64,000 nt of DNA, taken from NCBI GenBank assembly GCA_018340375.1, contig JAFFJZ010000001.1, positions 64,162,001-64,226,000 on the forward strand, in the 5' to 3' direction. The DNA comes from Gonatopus flavifemur (Eukaryota; Arthropoda; Insecta; Hymenoptera; Dryinidae). Made by a program: the position numbers and the translations under genes. Positions 11,429 through 22,900 of the stretch are shown here, one piece after another (the stretch's first letter is position 1; each line of letters begins with the position of its first letter). The notes beneath the pieces were generated by a model, which saw only the letters and a program-made list of their open reading frames with translations, did not search any database and was not told where the DNA came from.

Positions 11429-12590
11429 CGTTTATCGAGATGAATTTGTAGTCGAATACAAAATCATTGAAGTTTCCATATTTTTCATTTCTCCAATCAC
11501 ATATTTCATCTGAGAGAATTCATTTTTGAAGACTCATCGATTCAGAATTTTCTCATCGCTTCATGTTATTATACTTTTTGTCGAAAAATCTATAATCATT
11601 ATGTAATATGTTCTCCTCTATTGCTCCTGATGAAAAAAGTTCCTCTGAAAATAAATGATCTCGACATTTACATCCGAAGTGTGCAAGAATAAGAGACTTA
11701 TTTGATTCTATAGAACCTAACACATCTAATCCATCAAACGCATTTAGTATAAATTACAAAATCATTTGAATTGTCTTTGGATCCGATTTTTATTCCTTGT
11801 CTCATCAGTCTGAAACTATTTTTTTCTTCCAAATTTTAGAGCATATTTTTCTCTCTTCAAAACATTCTATAGAATTTCATTCCCAAATCGGAAATTGAGT
11901 AGTTTCTAATCAATTTCAATAATACTTGATAACAAGTTTAATCAAATTCCATTGAATATTTCTATCAGGGTTTAATTTTTCTTATCATAAATGGAAGGTT
12001 GTCAATGAAAAACAATGAATAAGGTCAATAAAGTACTTTATTCAAAATAAATATTCAAGCTGAAAATGTATTTCCAATAATTTGTACAATAGAGATGAAT
12101 TCGGATTTCACATTCAGATTTATGTATGCTAACAAAATCTGAAAACCAAATTTGCTTTCACAATATGTTACATGTATGAAAAAATGAATGTGAGATTCGA
12201 TAACTTGAATCTGAAAAGGTAAAAAAAAAGAACATTGATTATCTTAGTATATTAAGGCTCGACATGTATCTTCCGGATGAGATGTGCTGAAAATAAAGTA
12301 AATTATGTTTATATCAAACATTTACAATGCTTTGATTTGAATTGTCGAATACACGATTAACCTGGAAAAAAAGGAATTAGTTCATCATAATTATTTGGGA
12401 GCGATTGAAAAAAAAAACCTGAAGAATTAGAGAATGTTCTCAATTTTAAGAAAAATCGATCAACTATCTCGAACCGATTGGAAAATTCTTTAAATCCTTC
12501 CCAATTAACATGATATCAACATATAAATCAATTACAATTTTATGAAGTATTCATTTACTGAAAATCTGAGAGTCAAGATGAATGTCTTGC
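11429..12590. other. AT-rich stretch without recognised genes
   Basis: No coding exon or structured repeat was identified. An acceptor-like block (minus-strand TTTTCAG|ATT at about 12208-12220) resembles the blocks of the 16.1-18.5 kb array but stands alone. Confidence 0.4.
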
Positions 12591-12850
12591 AATTTTTTTT
12601 CTCTCATTCTTTTTTTTTCTTTTTTTATTCTTTTTTTTTTATTTCTCCATCTTTTATTCATTTTTTTTTCAATTATTTTTTCAATCTTTTTTATTTTCTA
12701 GTTTTGTCTTTTTTTCTTTTTGCTATTTTCAATGTTTCCCTGTTTTTTTCTTTTTTTTTTTTCATTTATTTTGTGGAGTGCTTTTTATAGATCTTTTTTC
12801 TCATTATATTTTTTTTTCATCTTTTTTTGTCAATCTTTTCCCTCAGTTTT
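12590..12850. repeat. Poly-T low-complexity tract
   Basis: The tract is almost continuous runs of T with scattered C and A on the plus strand. The long Phe/Ser-rich open frames across it are artefacts of composition. Confidence 0.85.
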
Positions 12851-12939
12851 CAATTCACATAAAATCATAATCTTTCACATAAAATATTTACATCGCATAT
12901 TGCTAATATTGATACATATATGTATACATGACAAAAAGT

Positions 12940-13180
12940 TTTTATGATGTCCCACGACGTCCCACGACGACCTACACAATCCACCGCGACGAGGAATCCC
13001 ACGATGTCCATTGGGTCTTGAGAATCCCACGAAGTACATCGGTCTTGAAAATCCCGCGAAGTCCATTGGCCTTGAAAATCCCGCGAAGTCCATTGGTCTG
13101 GAAAGCCCCACGAAGTGCATTGGTCCTGAATATCCCACGAAGTCCATTGGTCTTGAATATCCCACGAAGTCCACAACGTT
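12940..13180. repeat. Minisatellite, 27-bp period
   Basis: About eight head-to-tail units of 27 bp with core TCCCACGAAGTCCATTGG, read on the plus strand. Adjacent units begin 27 bp apart (for example 13053 and 13080). Units differ by single substitutions such as CCCGCG for CCCACG, and the first units are shortened. The array is CpG-containing in an AT-rich setting. It shares the sub-core TCCCACGA(A/T)GTCC with the 34-bp array at 14850-15385. On the minus strand it preserves an open frame with a 9-residue period (DFAGFSRPM-like). Confidence 0.9.
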
Positions 13181-14270
13181 CCTTGTTCTACTGAATTTTA
13201 TGATATTCAATGTATTTTTTTCAAATTTTGTATAAACTTCAAAATTCTCGGATTTTTTTTGCTGATCGAAGCCAAAGAAATTATGTCCATCATCAAGATT
13301 CAATTGCTCAATGTTTGTGACTTGGCTTGAAAAGTTGTTATACAATCTATTGAAATATCACGATTCATTTAACTTTGTTCTACAATCACAGAGTATGATT
13401 CTTATAACATTTAGTAGTTTTATTCAACGATTTTTTTTCTTCTTCAGGTGTCAATAAATTCATGAATGTAATCAGCAGTTTCGAAGTTTTTGGGTCTTCA
13501 TTTCTATCGAATGCTCAAAACTGATCTTGTACGATTATTATTACAAATCTTCTAACCTTCAGCAGTTTTCATCATTGTGTCCAATGAAGTTTGATATATT
13601 CTGTTCGTAAAATGCAAAATTCATCCCGAAAGTTACTTTACATCTATTGATATCATAATTCACAATGATCTTGAATAATGACTTTGGTGTATCATGACTG
13701 AGATGGCACTATCGATATTGATACATTTCTTGCAGTTATTGATTAATCCGAAAAAATGCTTATGACGAAAACAAGTAGTCTTCAATATATATACCCTCCT
13801 GCTGTTGAGTATCCGCCAAATACTTTGAGTTATTTTTTACAAATTTGCCCCCTGGATAACATTCAATCGTGAAACTAAATTCAATTAGTTTCGTTCAATA
13901 ATAAAAATCTCAAATTATCCTCTAGTATCCTCGAATTTGGAAGTTTTCGATGCTCTTGAGTATTCATGTGATATTGGGATACTTTACAAATCCTTTTTTC
14001 GCGAGCATTCTATCATTTTGATATGTTTTTGATAAGATTTCAAGTTTGGGAGGTGTATTCGTAACTCAATTCGTAATTCAATATTGAATTTGGGTATCTC
14101 TAGAAACATTGGAAATTCAGTCACAAGAACCATCATGAAATATGAGAAAAAATATGCACCTTCATGTTCACTCAGTATTTGAAATTATTCCCTGGGCTAA
14201 ACTGTTGGTTTTTGAATCCTAAGATGATTCTTCTTGAACAATCATTTCGAACATTACCATATTTTGTGTT
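13181..14270. other. Non-coding AT-rich spacer
   Basis: No recognised coding or structured repeat content, apart from a 50-codon minus-strand open stretch at about 13190-13345 that runs into the 27-bp minisatellite (see findings). Confidence 0.4.
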
Positions 14271-14277
14271 TTTTGAT

Positions 14278-14684
14278 TGACAAAATTTTGTATAATGTCT
14301 GTGAAATATTGTTATCCACATTCTTCATTCACGTTACGTTATCATTTTAAAGGCTCTCATTCTAAATTAATATTCGTATTAATGAATCACTTTTCATTCG
14401 TGAATTACCAGTCTTCAATTTTACCTTCAACGATTCTGAAGACATTGCAAGAACATGACATCTATTTTTATAAAAATTACCATGATTCGTTTCTCGATTG
14501 AAAAAATTTTGTATAGTGTCTGAAATATCGTTATCCACATTCTTCATTCACGTCAAGTTATCATTTTGAAGGCTCTCATTCTAAATTACTCTGCGTATTA
14601 GTGTATCACTTTTCATTTGTGAATTACTGGTCTTCAATTTCGTCTTCAACAATTCTGAAGATATTGTGAGAACTTGACATCTAG
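14278..14684 (+). repeat. Direct tandem duplication, period 221 bp
   Basis: Two adjacent copies of about 190 bp begin at the AAAATTTTGTATA block (14282 and 14503). Long shared runs such as GTTATCCACATTCTTCATTC and AAGGCTCTCATTCTAAATTA make this unambiguous. Scattered substitutions show it is not very recent. Small ORFs across it are not supported. Confidence 0.85.
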
Positions 14685-14849
14685 GAATCCCAAATTCTAA
14701 TGGAACTTCTATGAATGTGGTCCTTCGATGTCCATTAAATTGCAAGAAAAAAGCTTCTGGTAAGCATTTGGTTTAGTTGAAGGTCTCACAACGTCTATGT
14801 GATTTTAAAGGAGATGTTTCTACGATTTCTGTTGCCAAATCCAAATCAA

Positions 14850-15385
14850 AAGTCCCACGATGTCCGCCGTCCGTCCGAATCCAAGGTCCCACGATGACCG
14901 CCGCCGAATCCCAATCCAAGATCCCACGATGTCCGCCTCCGGTCCGAATCCAAGGTCCCCCGATGTCCGCCTCCGGTCCGAATCCAAGGTCCCACGATGT
15001 CCGCCTCCGGTCCGAATCCAAGGTCCCCCGATGTCCGCCTCCGGTCCGAATCCAAGGTCCCACGATGTCCGCCTCCGGTCCGAATCCAAGGTCCCACGAT
15101 GTCCGCCGCCAGTTCCAATCCGAAGTCCCACGATGTTCGCCGCCAGTCCCAATCCAAGGTCCCACGATGTTCGCCGCCAGTCCCAATCCAAGGTCCCACG
15201 ATGTCCGCCACCAAATCCAAATCGAAGATCCCACGATGTCCGCCTCCGGTCCGAATCCAAGGTCCCACGATGTTCGCCGCCAGTTCCAATCCGAGGTCCC
15301 ACGATGTTCGCCGCCAGTCCCGATCTAAGGTCCCACGATGTCCGCCACCAAATCTATTTCAACAGTCCCACGATGTTCACTATGT
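14850..15385. repeat. Minisatellite, 34-bp period
   Basis: About 15-16 head-to-tail units of 34 bp (occasionally 35), each with TCCCACGATGTCCGCC followed by a variable half. Three variable halves occur: CTCCGGTCCGAATCC, GCCAGTTCCAATCC and ACCAAATCCAAATC. They are partly clustered, as expected from unequal exchange or slippage. The unit contains no stop codon in most frames, so several long overlapping ORFs on both strands appear; because 34 is not a multiple of three each frame cycles with a 34-residue period. These are artefacts. The array is strongly GC- and CpG-rich against an AT-rich background. Confidence 0.93.
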
Positions 15386-15625
15386 TCAATGACTTGTAAA
15401 TTGAATTCCACAACTTCTCCATTTGCCCGCAATTTTTTCCATCGGAATGATATTCGTCTGACTTTAGGATCGGAACATTGACTTGATTGATTCATTCGGT
15501 TCCATTCTCTCCTCTCCTCTCTGCCCTTAGCATGTCTCAGACATGTTTCCATTTTTCAGAATTACACTTCATCGTATCCGAAATATCATAGGTAGAATGA
15601 AGCATAAGATTGTACACTGCAGTTG

Positions 15626-15990
15626 GAATTTTCATATTTCTGTTTTGTATCTAAATTTTTTCACAATCTTTTATTCTTTTTTTTAATTCTTTTATCTTTT
15701 ATTGAGAATTTGTTTCTCTCTTTTTTTATTTTACTATTGCTATTGTTTCTATTTTTTTTAGTTATTTTTTTCTCTTTTTTTCTTTTACTATTGCTATTGT
15801 TTCTATTTTTTTCTTTTTTTTCTTTTCTTTTCTTTTCTCTCTTTTTTCTTTTTTTTCTTTTTTCTATTTTTCTTTGATTTTCAAAATATTTGTTAATATT
15901 TTATTTTTGTATTCTTGTTTTGTTTTCATTCTTTTGTCAATATTTTTTAATAGATTTTCCAACTCCTCATCCAATTTTACCTTCTTTTTT
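15626..15990. repeat. Poly-T/pyrimidine low-complexity tract
   Basis: Long T runs with interspersed CT, including duplicated segments such as ACTATTGCTATTGTTTCTAT. Leu/Phe-rich ORFs here are compositional. A similar tract borders the 27-bp minisatellite, so each minisatellite has a poly-T neighbour. Confidence 0.8.
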
Positions 15991-16168
15991 TTCGCAGGTA
16001 CAAATCTTATGTCCATCCTCGCCTACAATTTTTCGAAACGAAATTGTGCAATCACGAGTTATTAGCATACAAGAAGCATAAAACTTCCACACGTCATCCA
16101 GTCATTCCATGTCAGTCAGTCAATATGCGATGTTATTCGCATGGCAAGTTTCCGATTGCGGGGGAGTC

Positions 16169-18530
16169 AATCTGAAAAGCACATATAACGAATAAGTAAT
16201 GACAGCGACATAAAAATCGTACTCCCAAGATGAAGGATAAGAATATGCCAACCTTTTTGTTCCGCGGAGAACGAATGTTCGGTGGAATGTTGAATCTCAT
16301 TGAGATCCACTTTCCGTAAAAATTCAAAACACTTCCCAGATTTTAAATAAAAATGTTGCTATACATGTGTTGTGCAATTTCATCTTATACTAACGCGTGT
16401 CGATATGAAATAAAGTAATGAGTATAATCTCACTTCTATTCCAAATCAATAATAATGATATTATTAATTTGATTCTTAATCTGAAAAGAAAACATATATC
16501 AGAATTGTTGTACTGCAATTGAATGTTATCGAAAGTAGAATAGAATTCCAACCTTTTTTAGTGGAAAAAATGTATGTTTTGGCTGGAACTCTGCCACAAC
16601 GACCTATATCTAATCCTGTTAATTGCGTCTTCGAATTTCATGAATTTTCGGTATTTCACAAGTTTTCCAAGTAAAAGACGTTCTAACGACAACAATCATC
16701 AAAATCAAATTCAATTTTTCATAAAAATTTGCATCCTTCCGCTTATGAATCTATACACGTCATGATGACATTTTCCATATTATTCAAAACCCTTGTGCTC
16801 CGTGAATATGAATCAATCAGGTAACCAAGTCTAAGAATGGAGAATAGAAATGAGTAACGAAAAATTATCCTGATGAAACTAATGATCTTCAATGCTAAAT
16901 ATTAAATCTGAAAGGAAAAGTCAATAGATTATTATCATGACATTACAGTATGTCGATAATTTATGTGATAAGATTCGAACCTTTTGTTAGGGTGATAAAA
17001 TATTCTTCAGCTGGAACTCTGCTCAAATTTACACGTAAACCTGTTAAGGGAATCTACTTCAAGTTCTCAAAAATGTGTTGTCATCTAAAACTTCGATACG
17101 ATTCTAATGACGAGTGATCACAAATTCGTGTTACTACGATGTCATATACGTGCTTCAATGAGACTCGAGCATTATCATATTCTCTTGTCTTTGAATATAC
17201 GAGTGAATAGTGTACATAGTACGATATACAGATTTTCATATCTTGTGTCAGGATATTTAACGAATATTGTGACAATGTATACAGAAAAATGAAGAATCTG
17301 TAAAATAAATTTGAAATGAAAAGTTGATATTCATAAAAAACAAAGTCACAATTATTTTGAAAAGAGTAATGGATCGAACCTTCACTGTAGCAAAAGAGAG
17401 AGGTTTTGCTGGAACTCTGTCAAGATGCTGTGTTGCTGTAGGTAAAAGTTTGTAAAAATCATGAATGTAATGAAGATGAATGTTGAAAGATGTCCTCATT
17501 CAAAGTCGTCTCGTGTTTTTGTGTCATCACTCTCATCAGAAATAATTGAAGAATAATAACAACTGATACGTAATAATGGAGTCTGGTTTGTAGTTTACGA
17601 AACAGATTACTCAAGCGCATTCCGGTTATGTCATAAATTCTCGCAATTCTCTGAATTAGAATTTTCTGAATTTTCCTCATCTTTTGGAGTATCCTATATT
17701 TTAGTAATTATCCATAAATTGAGGTAGCGAAGTATGAAACTTTACATATGTCGAAATTAATATTTTATACGTTCTCGATTACTATTTCTTCCTATCATCA
17801 AGGCAATAATTATTCAAATTTTCTATACCAGGAACTAAAGTATAAAAAATCTGAAACAATAAAGAATTCAAGAAATGAATTGTTAGGAACATGAAAATAC
17901 ATTCTTTAGCGTATATGTAATTTCAATAAACTCCAACCTTTTTCAACGAGAAGAATGATCTCCAAGAACCTCCTCCAACTGCCAACAGATATATCTCTTG
18001 GTTTTGTATTCAACAATTTTAAAATTGTACTTTCCAAACAGGTATGTAGAAAAAAAAACTGATCAACTATCGTGTAGAAATATTGGTTTTCATTTGAATG
18101 ATCCCACGAATTCCTAAATGTACCAAAGAATGATTTCTCGAATATCAGCAGAATGATAATTCTCCTCCTACATCCACTCGACATTGACGGAATCGAAGTA
18201 TTAAAACGCCCAACAATAAATTCGAATATCTTTGTTGTAACTTGATCGCTTTGTCGCACACCAACTTATCACATCAACACCTATGCCGTTTTTGTACAAT
18301 CTATTGTGTTTTGTTCAATATCTACGAAAATAATTCTTTCAGAAATAACAGCGTAATGGAATTTTCCCCGACCTCCGTTGATTCTATGAAAAAAAAATAA
18401 TCTGAAAAATGAAACAGGATGAATAAATGATGTGAATTCTAAAAGTTAATGTTCTTGTTTAAATCATAAGAAATGCAAACCTTTTTGTATTAGAAGGAGG
18501 ATGCATTCATGCTGGAACTCCGCTCATCTT
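16169..18530 (-). other. Six-block diverged array of exon-end/short-intron modules (possible lncRNA or tandem gene array)
   Basis: Read on the minus strand, the same layout recurs six times: a block ending AAAAAG|GTTGG or GTTCG, 70-86 nt of AT-rich sequence, then TTTTCAG|ATT (once TTTTACAG|ATT). Donor-like sites lie near plus 16253, 16553, 16980, 17379, 17938 and 18481. Acceptor-like sites lie near 16173, 16483, 16910, 17300, 17852 and 18403. Four blocks share GAGTTCCAGC at 28-30 nt before the donor. That distance varies by single bases, so a conserved reading frame is unlikely, although three copies can be read as similar RVPAK-type peptides. Intervening segments of 220-460 nt contain only short ORFs. 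I infer a multi-exon non-coding transcript or a decayed tandem array; no known family is recognised. Confidence 0.45.
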
Positions 18531-18539
18531 GTGAAATCC

Positions 18540-20690
18540 GTAAAAACTAGGGGGGTTTGGCGAAAAGTACAAACAAATCCTCATCGACTAGCATGGAAGC
18601 GGTAGGTAGCAAAGAATTTTTCCTGTGTAGTTGCTCAATGAAGGACCAAACCCACTCACAGACGATAGGGTGTTGGTAGACCATCGATGACTCTCTTTTT
18701 AAATAATTCCACAGCAACGCATATCAATACATTCCAAACTTAATCGACTCACATCAAGTAACCACTTCTTTAGTACCCATAGAAATGTTGACAGACCATT
18801 GTGCCTCGAATCCAAATTCGCGCTGTGCTGTTTTTACTGTAGTACTCGCAATTTCTACAACACTTGGGTTAACAAACATGGAAAGCTAATGGCTGTTACC
18901 TCATTCCATCAAACTCCCAGAACGGCATGTATGTTGTCATTCTCACATTACCAAATATCAACAGACTAGGAAGAATTACGTAAAATACTTGGGGAGAAAA
19001 GCCAATAAAGGTGGTAATAGATTCTTGGTTTCCTTAAAACATTCCAATCAACATTACGGACAAATGATGAAAGTTACCTCGCATTTTCCTTGTACTTTTC
19101 ATTGATGGGCAGTTTTTAATTCTTGACGTAGAACATTACTGAGGAGCAATGAGAATAACCTTGTGCCATGATCGCATGTGCATGATTTTCAGACATTTGA
19201 CGTACTTTCAATTTGAATTTGAATTACTTCACAGTGTGATGGATATGTATAAGTTGAAATAAATCTTCTTTTGTGTCAGTGTTAGCCTCAATTATAATCT
19301 TCGCCTATACTCCTATATTTTTTTCATTTGCTTCACGATATGTTGTTTTCTTCACAAGTTTGAATATTTGAATAATGATCCTGCAAAATATTGAAAAAAA
19401 AAAGAACACACACACTAAACCTCTGAATCCTCACATTATCAAGAATGGATCCGCGCTATTTTCCAATCATCTTCCATGGTGTTGACTCATCTTCTGATAC
19501 GTAGATTCTTCATTTTCAACATCACTTTTCATGTTCTCATCGAAATTTGATTCGTCAAAAAATACCAGTTGTTACTTCAATACAATTAGTAAAAACAGTA
19601 CATGCATTTATGAGAAAATCAAACTACGATATATTATTGATTCTTCTGAAAACCTGACACGGGGCTATCACCGCTTCTTACTTTCCACCAACAAAAGCTA
19701 TGAAATATCATTAAACTTTGCAAAACCTATATCAAGTTTGAAAACATTATTATAACAGATTAAATGTGTTATAAAAACAATTATCATTATTTATCAAAAT
19801 CGGAATATAAAATAATACCTTATAATTTTCCATGTGCATAAATTGGCTTTTACCGATAGAATAAATCAAAATATTAGAGAATAATCAACGTATCAGTCAC
19901 TTCTTTGTTATTTCAGTGGAAATATTTTCAAACTACATCTTCAAATTTAAATCACAACTGAATTCACTTGCCGAACTATTCACATAATCACAAAAATTCA
20001 TTTCAAGTTACCCATGTAACAAAAACTTGACGATACACAATATACTCAACAGTCTACGATTTTACATCTAACTTTCACAGCACAAAACTTCTAGTAAGAA
20101 CGAAAAATGTTACATAGATAGACACCCACTTCAAACACAATCCACAATTCATTAAAGCATTGATAACAAAAATTTGCACTCGTTAATTTCTCTCTGAACT
20201 TCTTGTCGAGCATTATTAATCATGATACTTTTGTTCTCTTTGAAAATATAACTTTGCAAATAATTATACGATATATCAAAGCATCTATAAAAGGAAAAGA
20301 ATTATTCACTTCTATGCAAAAAAAATATCCTTTCGAAGATCATTTCAAAGCATTCAATGTTTCTTTTGTCCTTTCAAAAACGGTTGATCTGGCAAACCGA
20401 TGGATTACGCGTTAAAAAATCTATAAAAAGAATAAATTAATTCCCCCCTTCCCCTCTAATTAGTTATAATTGCATTACCTGTCATGCCATTTTTTACCAT
20501 TTTCATAACAGCAACATTTTTCTTCTATTCCAGATGGATTTCATTTGGTTGATATGGTTCTACTAAGTTTAGCTTCTTTCAAAGTTTGATAACTCAAAAC
20601 ATAGAAAAACAGAATTCCTTCCCCGACTTCCATAATTAACATGGACTCACTCACTTATTTCTCATTGCTCCGTTATAAAACCGTACTTAT
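18540..20690. other. AT-rich region with no recognised feature
   Basis: No exon with convincing splice sites or conserved protein content was found on either strand. Short frames (about 70 codons at 19531 and 20203) are unremarkable. It may be transcribed together with the minus-strand array to its left. Confidence 0.35.
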
Positions 20691-20692
20691 AT

Positions 20693-22101
20693 TCAATCGT
20701 CTTCCAGCATATTATATTGTGCGCGTCGTATATTTTCTTTCTCAAGCATTTTTCTCAGGGTAGTTTCGATAGTTTCACATTTCGAATAATTTTTCTGGCT
20801 CATGAAGATTTTCTGTGGACAAAAGATTGCTTTTGCGTCCCAGTGGTTGTCACCGGACTCTCGACTTACGTGCAAATACCATAGAATTCGTCGTCCGAAT
20901 GTATATTGAGTGGAGAACAGAATTATTTTGTTGAACAAAATAATATAAATTATTATTCAATCGACTGACCTGACAGAATCATAACTCTCTTTTTCCAATA
21001 CTTTTCTCGCATGTTCTCGTTGTTTCAAGTCAAGCCAGAACTCTCGAGGTTCAACTTTGAACAAATAATTAAAGAAAAAAATTGCGGAATCATACCTCTT
21101 TGTATCTTGCTAAATAATGTCGCTTAATTAAAATCTATTCGATTCATCTGCGCTTCCCCTGCACCCCAAATTTTACGAATGTCCGTTCGTCTTGAACTCA
21201 ACTAGTATCCAAGATATAGATCTCCAGCTGCACAGATCGGGTACCGCATGCTTCCTGCGACTCAAAATTAATATGCCCCCTCTCCTTCCCCCTTTCTCGT
21301 TTTTGGTTTCCAACAGTATATGATTTGTATAACACTATCTGATATATATAAATCAATTCATTGATACGAAAATTATGTTACCGGTAGATAACTGTTAACA
21401 GGGGTCCAGCAGAAATCCTAAATTGCGTCTCATCGTTGTCTGGTCTTTACGCATAGGGGTGTATAACTGGAACAAGAATACACACATCGTCCAAACTTAA
21501 TCACCCCTACCCTGTGTTTCTTCCATATGTGCACTAATATTCAATTCAACAAACTACTTGTTGGAATTTTGATAAATCTTTGGAATCTTCGTAAATGATT
21601 TAGTAATGTAAAGTGATACTCTATACCAGCCGCTGAATTCTCTTTTGATAATTCATGTCCAATCTGCGACCAGTTACTTTGCTACTCCTTGCAACGAACG
21701 CGCATGGAGACGTGCAAGTCATCTACAGCTTCAAGGTCCAAACCGCTCCCATCATCGATAGGAAGAAAAAGGGGCAACTTTTCCACACGATTGGTCGTAG
21801 GATTCTGCAGTTTAAAAATATCCTCAACATGTCCCCTCCCCCCCTTCATAACTATCAACACTAATACTTATCTAAATAATGTATGTATGTATGTATGTAT
21901 GTATGTATACTGAATTCACATTATCCAAATGAATAAATTTGGTTTTGACAACATACGTATAGCGAATCTCAAATCTTTCTCTCGAACATTCGATCGTAGA
22001 TCTCGATTCTTATCATTCGAAGATCGAAAGATCATTTTTCTATTGCCTTTATCTTCAAACAAGGAAGCTGTTCTCTTCTCTTTAAGGATACGAGTATCCA
22101 T
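20693..22101 (-). CDS. Four-exon gene for a 142-aa protein of unknown function, with a 27-nt microexon
   Basis: Exons on the minus strand are 22101-21957, 21122-21096, 21054-20970 and 20864-20693. They sum to 429 nt (142 codons plus stop) and every junction keeps frame (phases 1, 1, 2). Donors are ATAC|GTATGT, GAG|GTATGA and CAG|GTCAGT; acceptors are TTAAG|CG, CAAAG|TT and GTAAG|TC (the last two are weak). An acceptor TTCTTAACAG 13 nt before the ATG suggests an upstream untranslated exon. The protein is very hydrophilic, Arg/Lys/Glu-rich and mostly helical, with no signal peptide or membrane span. Recognisable stretches include VEPREFWLDLKQREHARKVL and a C-terminal coiled-coil-like segment ending in EDD. 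I do not recognise the family. Small basic or acidic helical proteins of this kind occur among axonemal proteins, but that is speculation. Confidence 0.6.
21880..21909. repeat. GTAT microsatellite
   Basis: About seven tandem GTAT units inside the first intron of the 142-aa gene. Confidence 0.9.
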
Positions 22102-22524
22102 TCTCGATTATAATCTGTTAAGAACAGAAATAGCGACACAAGGAACCAAAATACTTTCATTGAAATTGATATAAATTTTCCTAATATCCATACCTTCGAT
22201 GATTGCATATAAAAATACATTGACTATTGTATTTTCTAATTCTTTCATGCATCGTTTTCATACCTCGAGAACGCATTTTTTAACGCAAAGGGAAGTGTAG
22301 TTTTCATTCGTTCATGGCCTGTCGATGAAGATGAACTCCATATAACAGGATCATGATTCTTCGTCATGGATGAATTGTTTTCAGGGGGTGACCAAAGCAA
22401 GGGCTATCACCTCGTCAAATATCGTACCACCTTTGAGCGAAGCCGTCGTTGGACGAGTCGATAAACGATCAAGATGATTGCGCATAATATTCGATCTCAG
22501 CAAAACTCGGGTAGATTGTGTAAT

Positions 22525-22900
22525 TTTCTAGAAACAAAGACTTTGCCCCCTTTTTTCTCTCCTTTTACATAATAAATTCCTCACCATACTCTTTCGTTTA
22601 ATGGAAAAGTAACCAAGCAGGCCGCGACACCGTTGTAGAAATTCGATTGCAGTACAACTCTGAGGGGTGGCGAGTCACACGCTAGAAACAAAGAATTCGC
22701 CCCTCCCATATGTTTTGTCGTTGTGTCCCCACAAATACATATCATTTTCTCACCACGACCATGGTTTGAAACTGCATAAATATTTAGAAACAAAGACATT
22801 GCGTTCCCTCCTCTTTCTTTCCGCGCATATAGATATTCCTCTCTCCACACTTTCTTTTCTAACCGGTTTAAGGACAGATCATGATCGTTGCTGACAACTG
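22525..22900. repeat. Three diverged tandem units (AGAAACAAAGA-type)
   Basis: The word TAGAAACAAAGA followed by a C-rich run recurs at about 22530, 22683 and 22787, each followed by ACATA and a TCTCAC/TCTCCAC block. Units are 105-150 bp and strongly diverged. A 112-codon minus-strand frame across them has an ATG but no recognised homology and is probably incidental. Confidence 0.5.

Noticed and set aside
12542..12947. Phe-rich membrane-protein-like ORFs
   Set aside because: Products of the poly-T tract; no conserved features.
14850..15385. CRISPR-like regular repeat array
   Set aside because: There are no unique spacers; units are contiguous minisatellite repeats in a eukaryotic genome.
14773..15399. 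Several long overlapping ORFs on both strands (130-183 codons, Pro/Arg-rich or Gly/Trp/Asp-rich)
   Set aside because: They exist only because the 34-bp repeat unit lacks stops in nearly all frames; they begin and end with the array.
15623..16081. Leu/Phe-rich membrane-protein-like ORFs
   Set aside because: Products of the second pyrimidine tract.
16169..18530. Tandem family of small secreted-peptide genes
   Set aside because: The shared block changes frame between copies and the upstream ORFs are not alike, so a protein family cannot be supported.
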